In this document: in pieces, positions 10,010 through 21,407 of the stretch | Layout of the letters: every line of letters begins with the position of its first letter | Numbering within the stretch: position 1 is the stretch's first letter | Assembly: GCA_003988855.1 (NCBI GenBank) | Contig: QYAI01000188.1 | Coordinates: 1-60,229 of the forward strand | Direction: 5' to 3' | DNA length: 60,229 bases | From: Arachnopeziza araneosa | Taxonomy: Eukaryota; Ascomycota; Leotiomycetes; Helotiales; Arachnopezizaceae | Position numbers and translations under genes: made by a program | Notes under the pieces: generated by a model | What the model was told of the DNA's origin: nothing | The model's database searches: none | Seen by the model: only the letters and a program-made list of their open reading frames with translations

Positions 10010-11830
10010 CTATACTTCCTCTCCGCCAATTCTCGTCAGACCTTCGACTTTCTTCGCTTGCACCGCCTGCCATTCTTCGACGAGTCCTTTGTAATCAATT
10101 GGCCTGTACGGTTCAAACAGTTCCGCCAAACCATTTTTCTTCCTATGAATTTTGAGCCCCAAATCGTTAAGTAGCATGTCTATATAGAACAGCGCATCGA
10201 ACGCGAAATCTGGAAAGCTTGCTTTAACCCACTGTGTATGCAACATGACCTCTTTTGTGATCTCTTCATTTGACTCTGGGATGCGCTTAAGTTTGCCATC
10301 GAAGAAGGCGCAGATCCAAAGACCTTGGACAGCAGCAAACTCAGACGTGGACACTGTTGCAGTCATGCCTGCAAAAGCGAGAGTGCGTCTCTTTATCAGA
10401 GTCGGCGGGATCAGAAACCGATATAGACGGAGGGGACCGGCGGGTGGGTGTATTGATGAGGATGATTTTAGCGAGTATTGCTGCTGTGGGGTGTTGAGGG
10501 AGGGAAACATGGCAGAGATTTTGGCGTCGTATTGGGAGTTCAACACGGTCTGTTCTTCGGGAGAATATGGGAGGCCAAAATCATAGGACCCTGGAACGGT
10601 GATAGGGAAGGCTGCGTCTCTTTTCCATCCAGTAGCACACACTACTAGGTCTGTTTCAAGACTTTCGCCATTGCGCAGATTAACTGTAGTCCCAGAAAGC
10701 GAACTGATATCTGTGGTATGAATGCGAATTTTTCCGCTATCCACAAGATCGAAGAAATTTGTCGGGTAGTTGTTGATAGACACTTTAGAGCCGGACTGAA
10801 AAGCTGCTGTCCATGGTTTCAAAGCTTTGAGGCGAGGGTGGGAGTCATAACCATTAAGGCTGACAACATTGTTTGACAGTGCTTTCCAGAAGCCGGAGAC
10901 AAAAAATCGGCCAAGCCATGTTGAATGTAGAAATCGTTGAATAGCTCCAAATCCATCTTCCGCAGACCAAGGACAAGGTGAAAACCATGTCAAAAATCGA
11001 GTGTGAAACAGCTCTTCAATCTTTCGCTTCCAAGGCGTAACATGTGCAGGACATAGCCATACTGGTCCCTAACTTGGAGTTAGTAATAGTTGACTAGGGC
11101 GGTGAATTTACTCACTCGACCATTTTCTCGAATAATCATATCTACACTCAAATTCTTTGCACCTTTGGCAAAGGCATAAGTGACATCAAAAGCGCTTTTT
11201 GCACCACCCACAACCACCACTCTCTTCGCTGTATCTACCATGGCGCGATTTTTACCAAAATCTCTCGAGTGGAAAAATGGTGATGTAAAACTTTCTTGTC
11301 CTGGATATTGGGGGAAATTAGGCGTGCTAGTCAAGCCGCACGCAACGATTAGCTTCTTTGTTTCAAGTAGCTCTTCCTTTTCTCCATGTCTCAAAACTTT
11401 CACTATCCACCCATCATCCTTCCCCGAATCCACACTCTCAACCTCACTATTGAACTGAATATGCTGATAGACACCGAATTTCTTTGCAAAATCGGTCAAA
11501 TAGCGATGCAAAACCAAACCTGGAATGTGCTCTGCATCCTTGGCACCATAAGTCTTATCATCCATAGGGAAATCAGGGTGCTCGTATCCGCCGTACAGAT
11601 TGTTGGACACCAGATGGGGATAGATTCGATCGGCCGACCAAGTTCCGCCACATGAAAGAGCAGATTCTAGGACTACGACAGAGTGATCGGGGTGGATTTG
11701 AAGGTAGGCTTTTGCACTAGAGAGGCCAAACCAGCCTACAGCAGTCAGACCAGCCAACAGAAGATTAGCAATACGCACCTGCCCCAATGATAATTAAATC
11801 ATACGGTTCTGAAATCATTGAAAATGCCAT
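10010..11830 (-). CDS. FAD/NADP-dependent monooxygenase, FMO-like
   Basis: Three exons (11779-11830, 11116-11735, 10010-11068) with introns of 43 and 47 nt join in frame to 576 residues. The first intron splits the FAD-binding motif GAGWFG (residues 16-21), so the gene must be spliced to encode a functional protein. An FMO/BVMO-like fingerprint FTSPFFHSRDF sits at about 167-177, followed by the NADPH motif VVVVGGAKSA (190-199) and a C-terminal ATGW motif (VVCATGWKRD). These are hallmarks of flavin-containing and Baeyer-Villiger-related monooxygenases, which use NADPH and O2 on nucleophilic or ketone substrates. The substrate is unknown. Relatives often occur in secondary-metabolite loci, but no synthase is present here. 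Confidence 0.85.
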
Positions 11831-14498
11831 AATTAGGAGATTATAGCACAAAGGATGTTCAAATTGACAGCTCGAGATAGAAAAGCTGCGAAAGTATACA
11901 AGCTAAAACTTGCTTGGTAATTGAGGTAAGTGAATCTTCTTGATTGACCTCATAAAGAGGTCCACTGCGAAGGAGGGATTTTGCAAACTATGTATGAGAT
12001 TCTGCTGTGGTGTGCAGATACTAATTTCTTGACAGAGCCGACTTTTTGTCTCACTACGTCAACTCTCCACGCAAAACGTGTCTACAGTTTTGGTCAAAAC
12101 AGAGATAGATCTCAGGGAACACGAACTAGCCCGAGCGTGTGAGTCTTTTCATTTGCTCGGTTCGAAGCACTAATGTTCATGTGGCTGCTCGAGCATTGCT
12201 GAAATGCATGTCTCAGACCCTATTCCGCTCTCTAGACGACCCCCTCTATTTGTAGATCGCGATCTTTCCGATCTCAAATATTTCTGAGACTGTGCAGGCT
12301 TGCTAGAGGACCGATAATTTCAGAACCCACTCTCTACGTTTTAATTTTGTGCCAGTGGTACGACCCTTGCAGTCAGAAGGTCCGGGTCATGAATCTGGCA
12401 TTGCTAGTACGTATTGATGTCTAAGTATCGTGCTTCCCCTGCAACTCTTCCTGCAAGTATGATACAATTAATTTTGGCTGCTCCAGGCGCTCTGGTCACT
12501 AAACCATGAGAAGACCTGTCGAGTACCTACTCATGCTAGATATTGTCACCGCAAAGCGCTATTAGCCATGTGTAATCTTAGTCGAAATTTGCTTTTGAGT
12601 ATCTATTGCTGAACTTTCGGAACGGCCGAGCGGATTGTACCGCAAAATTTTCAAGCACATGGTGTTCCCAAGGAGCTGAATTGCGACACTGATGTCACTG
12701 TGATTTTTATATATTAGTGGTCGTGTTCTGTGTCTCGCTTAATTATAGGCTCTTGTGCATCATGTTTCAGTGAGGTAAAAGCGGTGACGGTGGGGCTGTG
12801 CGGGGCATTCTTAAACAGGTCTTAGGTGTCAAAACTTCACTTTGCACCAAGATTTTGGCATTCGCATTAGACAATATACCTACAGCTTACTTGCGCCGGT
12901 GAAACACAACCTATTATAGTAACTATAGTAACTCAATTGAAGAATGAAGAAAAGAGATATAACAAATCAAACCTGAGCAAAAATTCCAAGAAACGCTTAC
13001 TTGCAATGATTAGGACAAAAGCCCCCGGACTAGGAATATTTAACAACTATTGATTTCTGGTGCATAATTTACCAGTATTCTCTGCAGCAACTCCACGGTG
13101 CTTAACGAGTGAGAGGCTTCAAAAATCGCGCATACAAGCCCGATGCAAGACAGGGTATTTCCGGAACCAGTACCTGCAATTTGCAGATTCACAAGGACTT
13201 ATCTGGTGTCTCTGAATTACACATAGGATTAGGAACTTTACTCCTGATTAGTTGCTATCAAATAGAGAGTTACAATCAGTCTTTTACGGGCTGAATCTGA
13301 GATCCCACCACGCAAGTATATCACTTCGTTCACTCACCAATTTTGACATCCCCGTGGGGTACCTGGATTTATCTTCGCGGTCCCATTCACACACCTGAAG
13401 AAATCTAGGCCTCTAAATCGATCCCGATGCGCCAATCAAGATCATAGCCGAGAGGACTAGAAGGGTAACCCCTCCTGATGATACGTATGTGATATCTTGT
13501 AATCCTCTGTGTTATAGACGCTCAGGGTTTTGTGGCTGGACCCAGCTCGTCTGGATAGAACTGGACTGTTCTGGGGATCCACGTGATTTAAATTCTTTTC
13601 TTAAAGACATTCAGTCTTTTCTACACCAATTCGTATGTAGAAGTCATATAAAAGAGTAGCTTCAAGGCCATAATAAGTGCTGCGGTGTTCGGCTTTGTTT
13701 CAGCACGATAATTTGCTACGAGTTTATTGAAGTTAAATATTTGCCATCAGAGCTAAACTTCGGGATATATCGGGTATGATGGAAAACAATCGTCTTTATC
13801 TGTTTGTTAAGCTTTTGACGGCTTCAAGTACGATACGACTCCTCATTGGTAGTCTCTGTTTCCATATGTACATTGAGTTCATGTACTTAAACCTTGATCA
13901 GCTCTTTACCATGCAGTGACCTTTACTTGAGAACAGGGTAGTGGAAAAGCAAGTTCTTTGAAAGATCGCACAGTGTGTTCGCCGAAATACCTTCGACACT
14001 CTCCTTACAAATAATCTGCTGACGCCATAATTCTTCATTGATAGTATCAATATTATAATCACCCACCTCACTATGAACAGGTTGGTTAATTCTAATAATT
14101 TCATAATTAGCTGCTACTTCTCTGGATGAATCAATGTCCTTAGAATCTTTTTGTAAGTCGCTAGCTTCAATCCTAAAGGCTTGAAGAATAATCAAAACAC
14201 GCTAGTTGGGATCGTTCGGTCGTTTGAAGTCCTCATGCTACTCCCAGTCGAAGGGGGCTCATACGTTTCTTCGCCTCGCCGCTGGAGCACTGAAAAAGTA
14301 CGCGGCGTGCGGTTGAGCTTTGATTCGACAAGCCGGAAGCACAGTGCCGGCTGGGCCTCCGTGCCGCTCCACTGCAAGATATAATAATAATAGACCAAAT
14401 TTCTCACGAGAGGTCATGAAGATAATTTCTTGTTTGATTCTCAAGCTGGTCAATCGGCTCGAACGAGTAGCTCCTGAAAACATATTGCGCCACATATC
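11831..14498. other. 2.7-kb intergenic region without a convincing gene
   Basis: Lies between two diverging genes, so it contains both promoters. Short frames (13109-13294 plus; 13923-14195 minus, 90 codons) show no known motifs. The latter has plausible amino-acid composition and could be a decayed exon. A more GC-rich patch lies at about 14200-14370. I could not fold a tRNA or identify a transposon. Confidence 0.4.
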
Positions 14499-15842
14499 AT
14501 GGCCTCATTCTTTCACCTTCGAAACCCAGAAGCCTTCATCCTTCTCTCATCTCTATGCGTTTGGTTTAGTGCAACCTACGAGCTACAAGGTCAATCAATT
14601 CTCGCACCATCTAGCACATCAGAAGGCCAGGAGAACGCCTTAATTGCAATTTACGATGGATCAGTAGGGCGCTTCTGCCAATCGCGAAACGCAGATTACT
14701 GTGACAGGTATCACCAAAATACCTTTACGCTAGCACCCGAGGTCTGCCTCACTGGCTTTCAAACATCTCCTTGTTTGCACATTGAGAGGGCCCCGCATTG
14801 TGTTGGATCTGATGGGAAATCGCTCGCTGTTCTCACCACATACGCTGGCCCTAATTGCACAAGCAATTCCATTACTATTCATCATCCGTTCACTTCCGAA
14901 TCATCATGTATAGAATTTCCCTTCGAGCGACCATGGGGTGACCCACCTCACTATTGGTCGATGATTTTTCATTGTCATCCAGAACCATTCAACAAAAGTT
15001 TAGATACTTTTAAATGGGAATACACTATGGGCGGACAGCTGCAGCAACTAGTCAAGCCATACGTCCCTCTTGTTTTGTGTGAAGAAAGACTGGCTAGACT
15101 CACTGATGGGTACGTTGTATTGACCAATCATAATCGTGGGTGTGAGCAGAGAGGGCCGTATATCTGGAAGGGATATCACCTTCCTACCGATACTTACCAG
15201 AGCACTTATGGGGGTAGTGCGATCAAGATCCACCACCCAGCAATCTATAAAAATGATTCGAGGGCAAGACTCGCGCGGTACTTGGACGATGGATGCACAT
15301 TGCTAAGTGATATTTCTGATGTTGTAGACAGAGACATGGTTTGGGACTCATGTCGAATGCTGAATGACACAATACCGCAGATTGGAAGCTTCGCATTCTA
15401 TTGTGATGGATTCGATGATGGAGCGACAATATCTCAAGAGTCTATTGAAGATACTCAAATGAACGATCCAACAGGTTTTGATCTAGCATCGGAACTTCAA
15501 GACAAATTGCCAACTCCTCCAGTGGTCCCGCTCGAACAAGGCTTAGTTTTGGTCGATCTTTTTCCAGGATGCTTCCCAGGTAGCAACTTTGTATCCCCGT
15601 ATTTTGAAACTATCAACGCAGACACTTATTTCGGAATATTGAGCTCGCTTCTCATGATATATCAAGTGCCAAGGTGTTCGAATGGCACCAGAGCACATGT
15701 TACCTTTTCCCCCTGGTCTGGGTGCCATGGGACTGCGATTTTCTATGACGGCAACGATAGAAAGATTCTTGAGCGTCAGTTCTGTATGTCTCCTACCGCA
15801 GGTTATAATAGTTTGATTTTTTGGTATGATGGGAGGGAATAA
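14499..15842 (+). CDS. Large secreted cysteine-rich protein of unknown function
   Basis: An intronless frame of 447 residues. A hydrophobic N-terminus (about 12-30) acts as signal peptide or anchor. The mature part contains about 17 cysteines in scattered CxG/NC-type contexts (GPNCTSN, DGCTLL, PGCFPGSN, PRCSNG, SGCHGT) and several N-glycosylation sites (NCT, NKS, NDS, NDT, NGT). It is rich in aromatic residues and Gly/Pro, as in extracellular beta-rich proteins. I recognise no domain and see no membrane helix beyond the N-terminus. Cysteine density and potential glycosylation support secretion. Effector, adhesin and enzyme roles are all possible. The downstream neighbour is unrelated. Confidence 0.65.
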   Translation: MASFFHLRNPEAFILLSSLCVWFSATYELQGQSILAPSSTSEGQENALIAIYDGSVGRFCQSRNADYCDRYHQNTFTLAPEVCLTGFQTSPCLHIERAPHCVGSDGKSLAVLTTYAGPNCTSNSITIHHPFTSESSCIEFPFERPWGDPPHYWSMIFHCHPEPFNKSLDTFKWEYTMGGQLQQLVKPYVPLVLCEERLARLTDGYVVLTNHNRGCEQRGPYIWKGYHLPTDTYQSTYGGSAIKIHHPAIYKNDSRARLARYLDDGCTLLSDISDVVDRDMVWDSCRMLNDTIPQIGSFAFYCDGFDDGATISQESIEDTQMNDPTGFDLASELQDKLPTPPVVPLEQGLVLVDLFPGCFPGSNFVSPYFETINADTYFGILSSLLMIYQVPRCSNGTRAHVTFSPWSGCHGTAIFYDGNDRKILERQFCMSPTAGYNSLIFWYDGRE

Positions 15843-16839
15843 GAGACCTATATGCTCCTGGGCAGTAAATTCCCATGGCTGGATCAACAAAGAAAATAGT
15901 AAATACTGGTGCAGATTAACGGCTTGTTGTCGATAATTATTGTGGTACCGTCAGCTTTTAATGGAGTTTAAACTCTGACAGTCGACCATTGGTTGGATTA
16001 TTCGCCTACTTCATTGCGGAAAGGAGTTTGGCCTCTCAAAGATTTACTTACCAGCATGTTATCATAATATACATAATTCGCTCAATCTGCGCTATATCGT
16101 CTTCGGCGTAGTTAAAAAAAGTTGTTTCCGTCTCTTTACAAGAATTGAATCGATCATCTTGAAGATTCTCATCAAATTCTTTCACAACCAATGTTTTCTA
16201 CACAATTCATTTCTTCCACTAATCTAATCAAGCCAAGTTTAATGTACAGCTCAGACTCTAGTGTATTTTCTAGACATCTAGACTTCTAGACTTCTAGATT
16301 TAAGTTCCCAACCAGTTCCTCCTCAGAAAAAGGAATGATATTGATGGGTGAGTAAAAGGATGTTGATTCTTCAGAAGAGAATATGATATGAAAACCCTCT
16401 TTTATGCACGCTTTTAGCTGCTCCTTCCCGATTCGTCCACACCCTCGCATTGTTTTTAAAGTTGGGAAAGGCGAGACTAGTTAAGCGGAATGCGAGGAAC
16501 TTCAACCTTCCCAACTTAGGTGTTATGTTTAGAAATAGAAAGCATAAAGTCTTCAGGATCGATAGTCACTCGTCGTTGGCTTTTTCTTGAGCTTTTCCCC
16601 AACGACTGCGCAGCTTGAGCTTCCCAGGAACGCACTTGCCACACGGATACAAATTTAAATCTGCTAAAAGAAACTGAACTAGTTAGTAAGGATTGAAGTC
16701 GATTTGTTCTTCAATGCTTCAATCAGCTCATTCCAAGTAGAAGAACAATCTTCGGCATCGACGCTACCCTTCACCTCCTCATTTAATATCAACAAAACCT
16801 CTTCACACCAACGCCCCAAATAACTTATTGATCTCCAAG
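15843..16839. other. Intergenic; promoter region of the decarboxylase
   Basis: AT-rich, with a short cluster of TCTAGA/CTTCTAGA motifs at about 16257-16302. No ORF with coding character. The 3' part is the upstream region of the dihydroxybenzoate decarboxylase. Confidence 0.45.
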
Positions 16840-18076
16840 ATGTTAGGCAAAGTCATTCTAGAAGAGGCATTTGCGCTCCCCCGCCTCGAAGCCAAAACCC
16901 GCTGGTGGGCCAGCCTGTTCTCTGTCAGCGATCCCGTCTCTCCACTGTCTTACCCGCAATTGTTCCTTACTCACAATCCAATTTCTAACGATTTCTAGGT
17001 CCATCCTGAGACTCATGTTCGTGAAATGCAAGACCTGACCTCTGTTCGGATTGCCCACGCGGACAAACACGGAGTTGGCTACCAGATCCTGTCTTACACT
17101 GCGCCTGGTGTACAAGATATTTGGGATCCGGTCGAGGCTGCTAGTTTAGCAAAGGAAATCAATGAGTTTGCATTCGAAAAGGTAAATACCATGCCTGACA
17201 GATTGGGAGCATTTGCGTACGTTTTGTCTTCTCTTCAGTTTTCGAATTGCATATGTTTATATACTTCGAGTTCCTGCTTATACGATGTTTAACATGACAG
17301 TACGTTGAGCATGCACGACCCTAAGGAAGCAGCGGAGGAACTGAAGCGTTGTGTCAAGGAATTTGGATTCAAGGGCGCACTTGTCAACGATACTCAGCGC
17401 GCAGGTAAGGATGGTGAGGATATGATCTTCTACGACCAACCTGAATGGGACACTTTCTGGGCCACTGCGGTTGAGCTTGGTGTTCCCTTGTATCTTCATC
17501 CCCGCAATCCTACTGGTACCATCTATGAGAAACTCTGGGCCGATCGAAAGTGGCTTGTTGGGCCTCCATTGAGTTTTGCCCAAGGGGTAAGCTTACATTT
17601 GCTGGGAATGGTCACCAATGGAGTATTTGATCGCTTCCCGAGGCTTCAAATAATCATTGGACATCTGGGCGAGCATATCCCTTTCGATATGTGGCGTATC
17701 AAGTGAGTCTCTCTCATCCCTCCCAGTTGAATTGCTAATATCTGAACTTAAAAGTCATTGGTTCGAAGATCGCAAGAAGCTTCTCAAACCCGGCCTCGAA
17801 TGCAAGAAGACTATCAGAGAATACTTCAACGAGAATATTTGGATCACCACCTCTGGTCATTTTAGCACCACGACGTTGAATTTCTGCATGAATGAAGTCT
17901 CAGCTGATCGTATCTTGTTCTCGGTTGACTATCCTTTCGAGACTTTTGAGGATGGTTGCACGTGGTTTGATAACATGGAGATCAACACTGCGGATAGATT
18001 GAAGATTGGTCGGGAGAATGCAAAGAAACTCTTCAAGCTTGGAGAATTCAAGGATTTTGAAGCGAAGGTGATTTGA
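16840..18076 (+). CDS. 2,3-dihydroxybenzoate decarboxylase (amidohydrolase family)
   Basis: Four exons (16840-16923, 16999-17216, 17301-17702, 17755-18076) join in frame to 341 residues, the usual length. The protein follows the Aspergillus 2,3-dihydroxybenzoate decarboxylase pattern throughout (MLGK..LEEAF, HADKHGVGYQILSYTAPG, LHPRNPTGTIYEKLWADRKW, DYPFET). The metal ligands of that enzyme fall at identical positions here: Glu8, His167 and Asp293. The family performs cofactor-free, divalent-metal-dependent reversible decarboxylation of 2,3-dihydroxybenzoate to catechol in the cytosol, feeding ring-cleavage pathways. The first donor (TCT|GTCAGC) is weak but needed to avoid an in-frame TAG before VHPETHV. 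No catechol dioxygenase lies next to it. Confidence 0.92.
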
Positions 18077-18671
18077 GAGAACTTAGTAAATAGGTTAACT
18101 ACATAGACTAGTCACTAACCTGAATGAGTAATATTCCATTTTATTTGACAAATTACTAAATTCTGGCTTTGGAATTAGATTTCAATTATCTTATAAATCT
18201 TCATTCCAAAGTTCGACCCTCCTCCCTACCCCGCTCTCCAGCGGGCGGGATTTTTGCTCGTAGCTAGCTATCCTTCTTTGAAATCTCGTTCTGAAGGAGT
18301 TTGATCCTGGTGGATTGATTATGCCTGGAGGATTGAAAGTGCAAATTATGACTATGGGCCAGAAGCGCCTATATACGCACGTAGAAAGATATATATGTAT
18401 GAGAATGACCGACAAAAATAGTGGCCTTTCACAGCAGCGTTCCTAATCTGTTTGGGAGGCTGGCGTAGAAAGAATCACGTTATCATCATCTTTCAAGATC
18501 ACCTCTGTCCGTGCCAGCAGGCTCCACTGCCGCCTCAAATGAGGTCGCAAAGTGTTACATAAAGATATAAAATTAATTCTAAGGTTGCTGACCCTGCTAT
18601 GGTAAGAAATGCATATCTGCGGAGAGTTTCACCGAGTCCCAAGACCAAGTACCATCACCACCTCCCCTTCT
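18077..18671. other. Convergent 3' spacer
   Basis: Between the 3' ends of the decarboxylase (plus) and the secreted Ser/Thr-rich gene (minus). Only random short frames; no terminator-like hairpin or repeat stands out. Confidence 0.45.
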
Positions 18672-19604
18672 TCAAAAGGTCTTCAATGTCGGCGTCGTGA
18701 TCTCAATCCTCGGCCACCAATCCACAAGCGTACACTCTATGTTGATATAAAAATCCGCCAAGACTCCCGCTTTACCAACATCCGTGATGGTGAAGAAATA
18801 TGCGAAAGTAGGGGATGGAACATCCGTGACCCAATCTACACGATTACTGAATACGGAGCCCGGGATACCGGTGAGTCCAGAAGTTATGGTGCAATTGTTG
18901 TTTTCCGGAACTGGGTTGGCTGCTATAGCGTTGATGGTCGCTGCGTACTGGTAGGAGATTTCGGCGGAGCCGACGCAGATTTGAAGGTTGGGTTGGAAGA
19001 GAGTCACTGTTGTCAGGTAGGCTGGATTTGCATTAGTGAATCGAATTGTATTGATTTAGTTAGGAAGATTTACGATCTGAAGCAAAGTTTGAGAAATCAG
19101 CTTCACTAGATAGAAGTCAGTCATTGGTTGGCGAAGCAAGGAGTATACAAACAAAAAGTTGGTGCTGGCACCCACAAATCCGACCGTGGGAGGGACAGTT
19201 GTGCCGGGAGCCTCATTTATGGATACTTCCCACGGGTTCAGAGCTGGAGGGCCTCCAAAGATCTCAACATCGAAATTGATGTCTTTCAGTGCTGAGGGGG
19301 TGCACGTTGCTCCAGCGGTGCTCGTGGTTCTCGTGGTCACAGTGGAGAAGGTAGGAGATGATGTTGTCGACGAGGATGTAGTGGCAATGCATGAACACGC
19401 GGAACTGATTTTGGAAGGCAAGTTTGTGCACTGTGTTGCATATGTTGGTAATGCTGTTGTTGCGGTAAAAATACCTTTGGTATAGGTAGCACAGAAGCTC
19501 CTGGCGCTTGCTCCGGCATGGTTCAAGGCGTTCAGGCAGTTATTGTTCGAACAGGCGAGAGCTAGTGGGACAAGGCCGGATATAATAATGGTTTGGAAAA
19601 ACAT
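18672..19604 (-). CDS. Secreted Ser/Thr-rich protein with N-terminal Cys module
   Basis: Exons 19153-19604, 19074-19105 and 18672-19021 with introns of 47 and 52 nt give 277 residues in frame. The middle exon is only 32 nt, but it restores a continuous sequence (NFFEADFSNFASDPYLTTV) that no single frame provides. After a signal peptide (cleavage about residue 17) comes a compact Cys module (CSNNNCLNALNHAG...FC...QC...ACSC) common at the N-terminus of fungal secreted proteins. A Ser/Thr-rich, probably O-glycosylated linker (about 75-97) follows. The C-terminal domain (about 110-277) contains WEVSINEAPG and is predicted beta-rich, similar in style to carbohydrate-binding or adhesive domains. 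No catalytic motif is seen. Confidence 0.7.
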
Positions 19605-20348
19605 AATGTTACAAGATGAGGGAATTCTGAAAACCCAAGCAAAGTAATAAAGTGCGGATACAAAAACAAAAATTTCGAGAGTCTATGGCAGCTTTAAATC
19701 AAATGAAGAAATTCAAGGATATGCTCAGCCTCTCAAAGCAGCTTTGACTTCAAATTCTATTGGATGCTTGAAACCCCGAAGAATTACATGTATGGGTCCC
19801 TCAGCTGTTGATGATGTTTCATAAAATGATTTCAGGAGGTAGAATTGCCTTGCACACAATGTCGTAATACGAACAGTTGAGATGATTGGGCCAGCAATGC
19901 AAGCCTTCGGGATTGATATTTATAGAGCGAACAAGCCTCAGCTGCAGCGGATGGCTTACCCTGCCACGATCAGGCGATATAGCACGTGACCATAACTCTC
20001 AATCGTCGTTCGGTCTTCTTAGGAAATTGTTGGGCGTTCTCAATGAGTTTGCAGGCACCAGAATCAATTTTTAGGCTACGAAAGAAAGAAGGAGAAGCGC
20101 AAAATGCCTTGGCCCATGTAAGTCTTGCTCCATCACGTGCTGTCTGTTCATCTGGCAAACTATCAGACCAAACAAAGCGACCATGTCTGATGCACTTGGA
20201 AACGTAGATAGCCTTTTTAGTCTTCTCAGAGTGCACAAAATGATTGCACGTCCGGAAATAACTTAAAAACCCACGCTGGAGCGCCATTTTGTTTAAAGAC
20301 ACAAAGCTGAAGATAGCCAGAGCAGATCGGAGAGCAATAAAAGTTGTG
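19605..20348. other. Spacer upstream of the secreted Ser/Thr-rich gene
   Basis: Holds the promoter of the leftward secreted gene. It also holds a coding-like minus-strand frame (19970-20287), listed separately. Otherwise featureless. Confidence 0.4.
19970..20287 (-). CDS. Doubtful small ORF, possible extra exon of the MYND gene
   Basis: A 105-codon frame starting MALQRGFLSYF with balanced codon use and no low complexity. It lies just 3' of the MYND gene. If a 70-nt intron (donor GTGTGA, acceptor CTTCAG) removed the annotated MYND stop, this frame would be spliced on in phase as a C-terminal extension. The MYND protein, however, already ends with the usual SWxETPxAL...L pattern, so the extension is not required. 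It may be a separate small gene, an alternative exon or chance. No domain recognised. Confidence 0.25.
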   Translation of the reverse strand: MALQRGFLSYFRTCNHFVHSEKTKKAIYVSKCIRHGRFVWSDSLPDEQTARDGARLTWAKAFCASPSFFRSLKIDSGACKLIENAQQFPKKTERRLRVMVTCYIA

Positions 20349-21407
20349 TCAATGCATCCGTCGACGCTCACACAATTGTTGGATGACTTTTAAAGCTTCA
20401 GGGGTTTCCATCCATGACCTATAGTTATCCCTAAGCACACCTCGAGCCTCTGGACTGTACTTCGGTACCGGTATTTGTGGTGGACCTTGCTCGCTGGCCG
20501 TAAGAATGCGTTTCCAAAAGAAGGGATTCCATGTGTGGATTTCGTGGTAGAGCCGTTGTACTTGATGATCTATTTTATTGATTTCTCCATAATAGTCTTC
20601 TCTGATAAAAACACCTGGATCCCCACGAACGGCATCGGTCATTACCAACTGTCGTTGGATGATAGTCAGGATCTCAGGCGGTACTCTAGTTTTGAGAACA
20701 AGCGACTTCTGGAGGTTTTGAAGATCCAATAATAAGCGGATCTTGATCAGCATTACTGGAACCAGATAGCTGTATTGAAAGAATTTGTAGTTTTTCGTGA
20801 AGCAAGTTGCGGATTCTCTGAGTATTTCGAAGTCTTCAAATAAATCTGCGCCTTGAATTTCGGGGTACGGGAGTTGGGTGTCATCAAAGTTGTCCTCAGC
20901 TAAACCACTCGTCCACCACTTGATAAAATCATAGCTTTCTTGTTCTCTCCCCAGGCGGAGGCAAAGTGCCGGGAATAGAGAGCCGATGGCCGAAGAAGGA
21001 GCGAACATGTTCCTTCGGCCGATATGAAGGCAATCCATCGTAAGATCGAAAGCAGATTGCACAGCTTCATGTGTTGGCATCTTTTCTAGGGAAATGATAT
21101 AACTCGAGCGGCGGTACGTGAATCGACGCACTTCGCCCAGACGCCAGAGGCGGTGAACCACATTATCAGGTGCATTTTCGGGATCAAATCCATTTGGATG
21201 ATTGCGCACCTGTCTCTCGGCTTCGTCGAGACGAGATTTTGCAAGCCAGATGTCTTCGCATGCCTGTTTATGTGACCGTTGACATCCAAGGCGACCGTCC
21301 CTGGCACAGAAGTATGCGACACAACAGCTCGCACACAGAGTGAGATTTTCCTTGCCTCCGCAATTCAAGCAGTAGCCAGTCGAGAGAATCGCTCTGGCTG
21401 ACATCAT
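20349..21407 (-). CDS. MYND-type zinc-finger protein
   Basis: An intronless frame of 352 residues from the internal Met (MMSARAIL); an upstream in-frame Met at 21518 would add 37 unstructured residues. The finger is at residues 13-50: CLNC...C..CC....YFC.......CQRSHKQAC. It has the C-x2-C...C-x2-C...C...C...H...C order of MYND, but a 7-residue gap between the fifth and sixth cysteines where three is usual. The remainder is helical and ends with SWMETPEALKVIQQL, the C-terminal pattern of a fungal MYND family of unknown role. MYND fingers bind proline-rich peptides, so a scaffolding or regulatory role is likely. No SET domain is present. Confidence 0.75.
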   Translation of the reverse strand: MMSARAILSTGYCLNCGGKENLTLCASCCVAYFCARDGRLGCQRSHKQACEDIWLAKSRLDEAERQVRNHPNGFDPENAPDNVVHRLWRLGEVRRFTYRRSSYIISLEKMPTHEAVQSAFDLTMDCLHIGRRNMFAPSSAIGSLFPALCLRLGREQESYDFIKWWTSGLAEDNFDDTQLPYPEIQGADLFEDFEILRESATCFTKNYKFFQYSYLVPVMLIKIRLLLDLQNLQKSLVLKTRVPPEILTIIQRQLVMTDAVRGDPGVFIREDYYGEINKIDHQVQRLYHEIHTWNPFFWKRILTASEQGPPQIPVPKYSPEARGVLRDNYRSWMETPEALKVIQQLCERRRMH

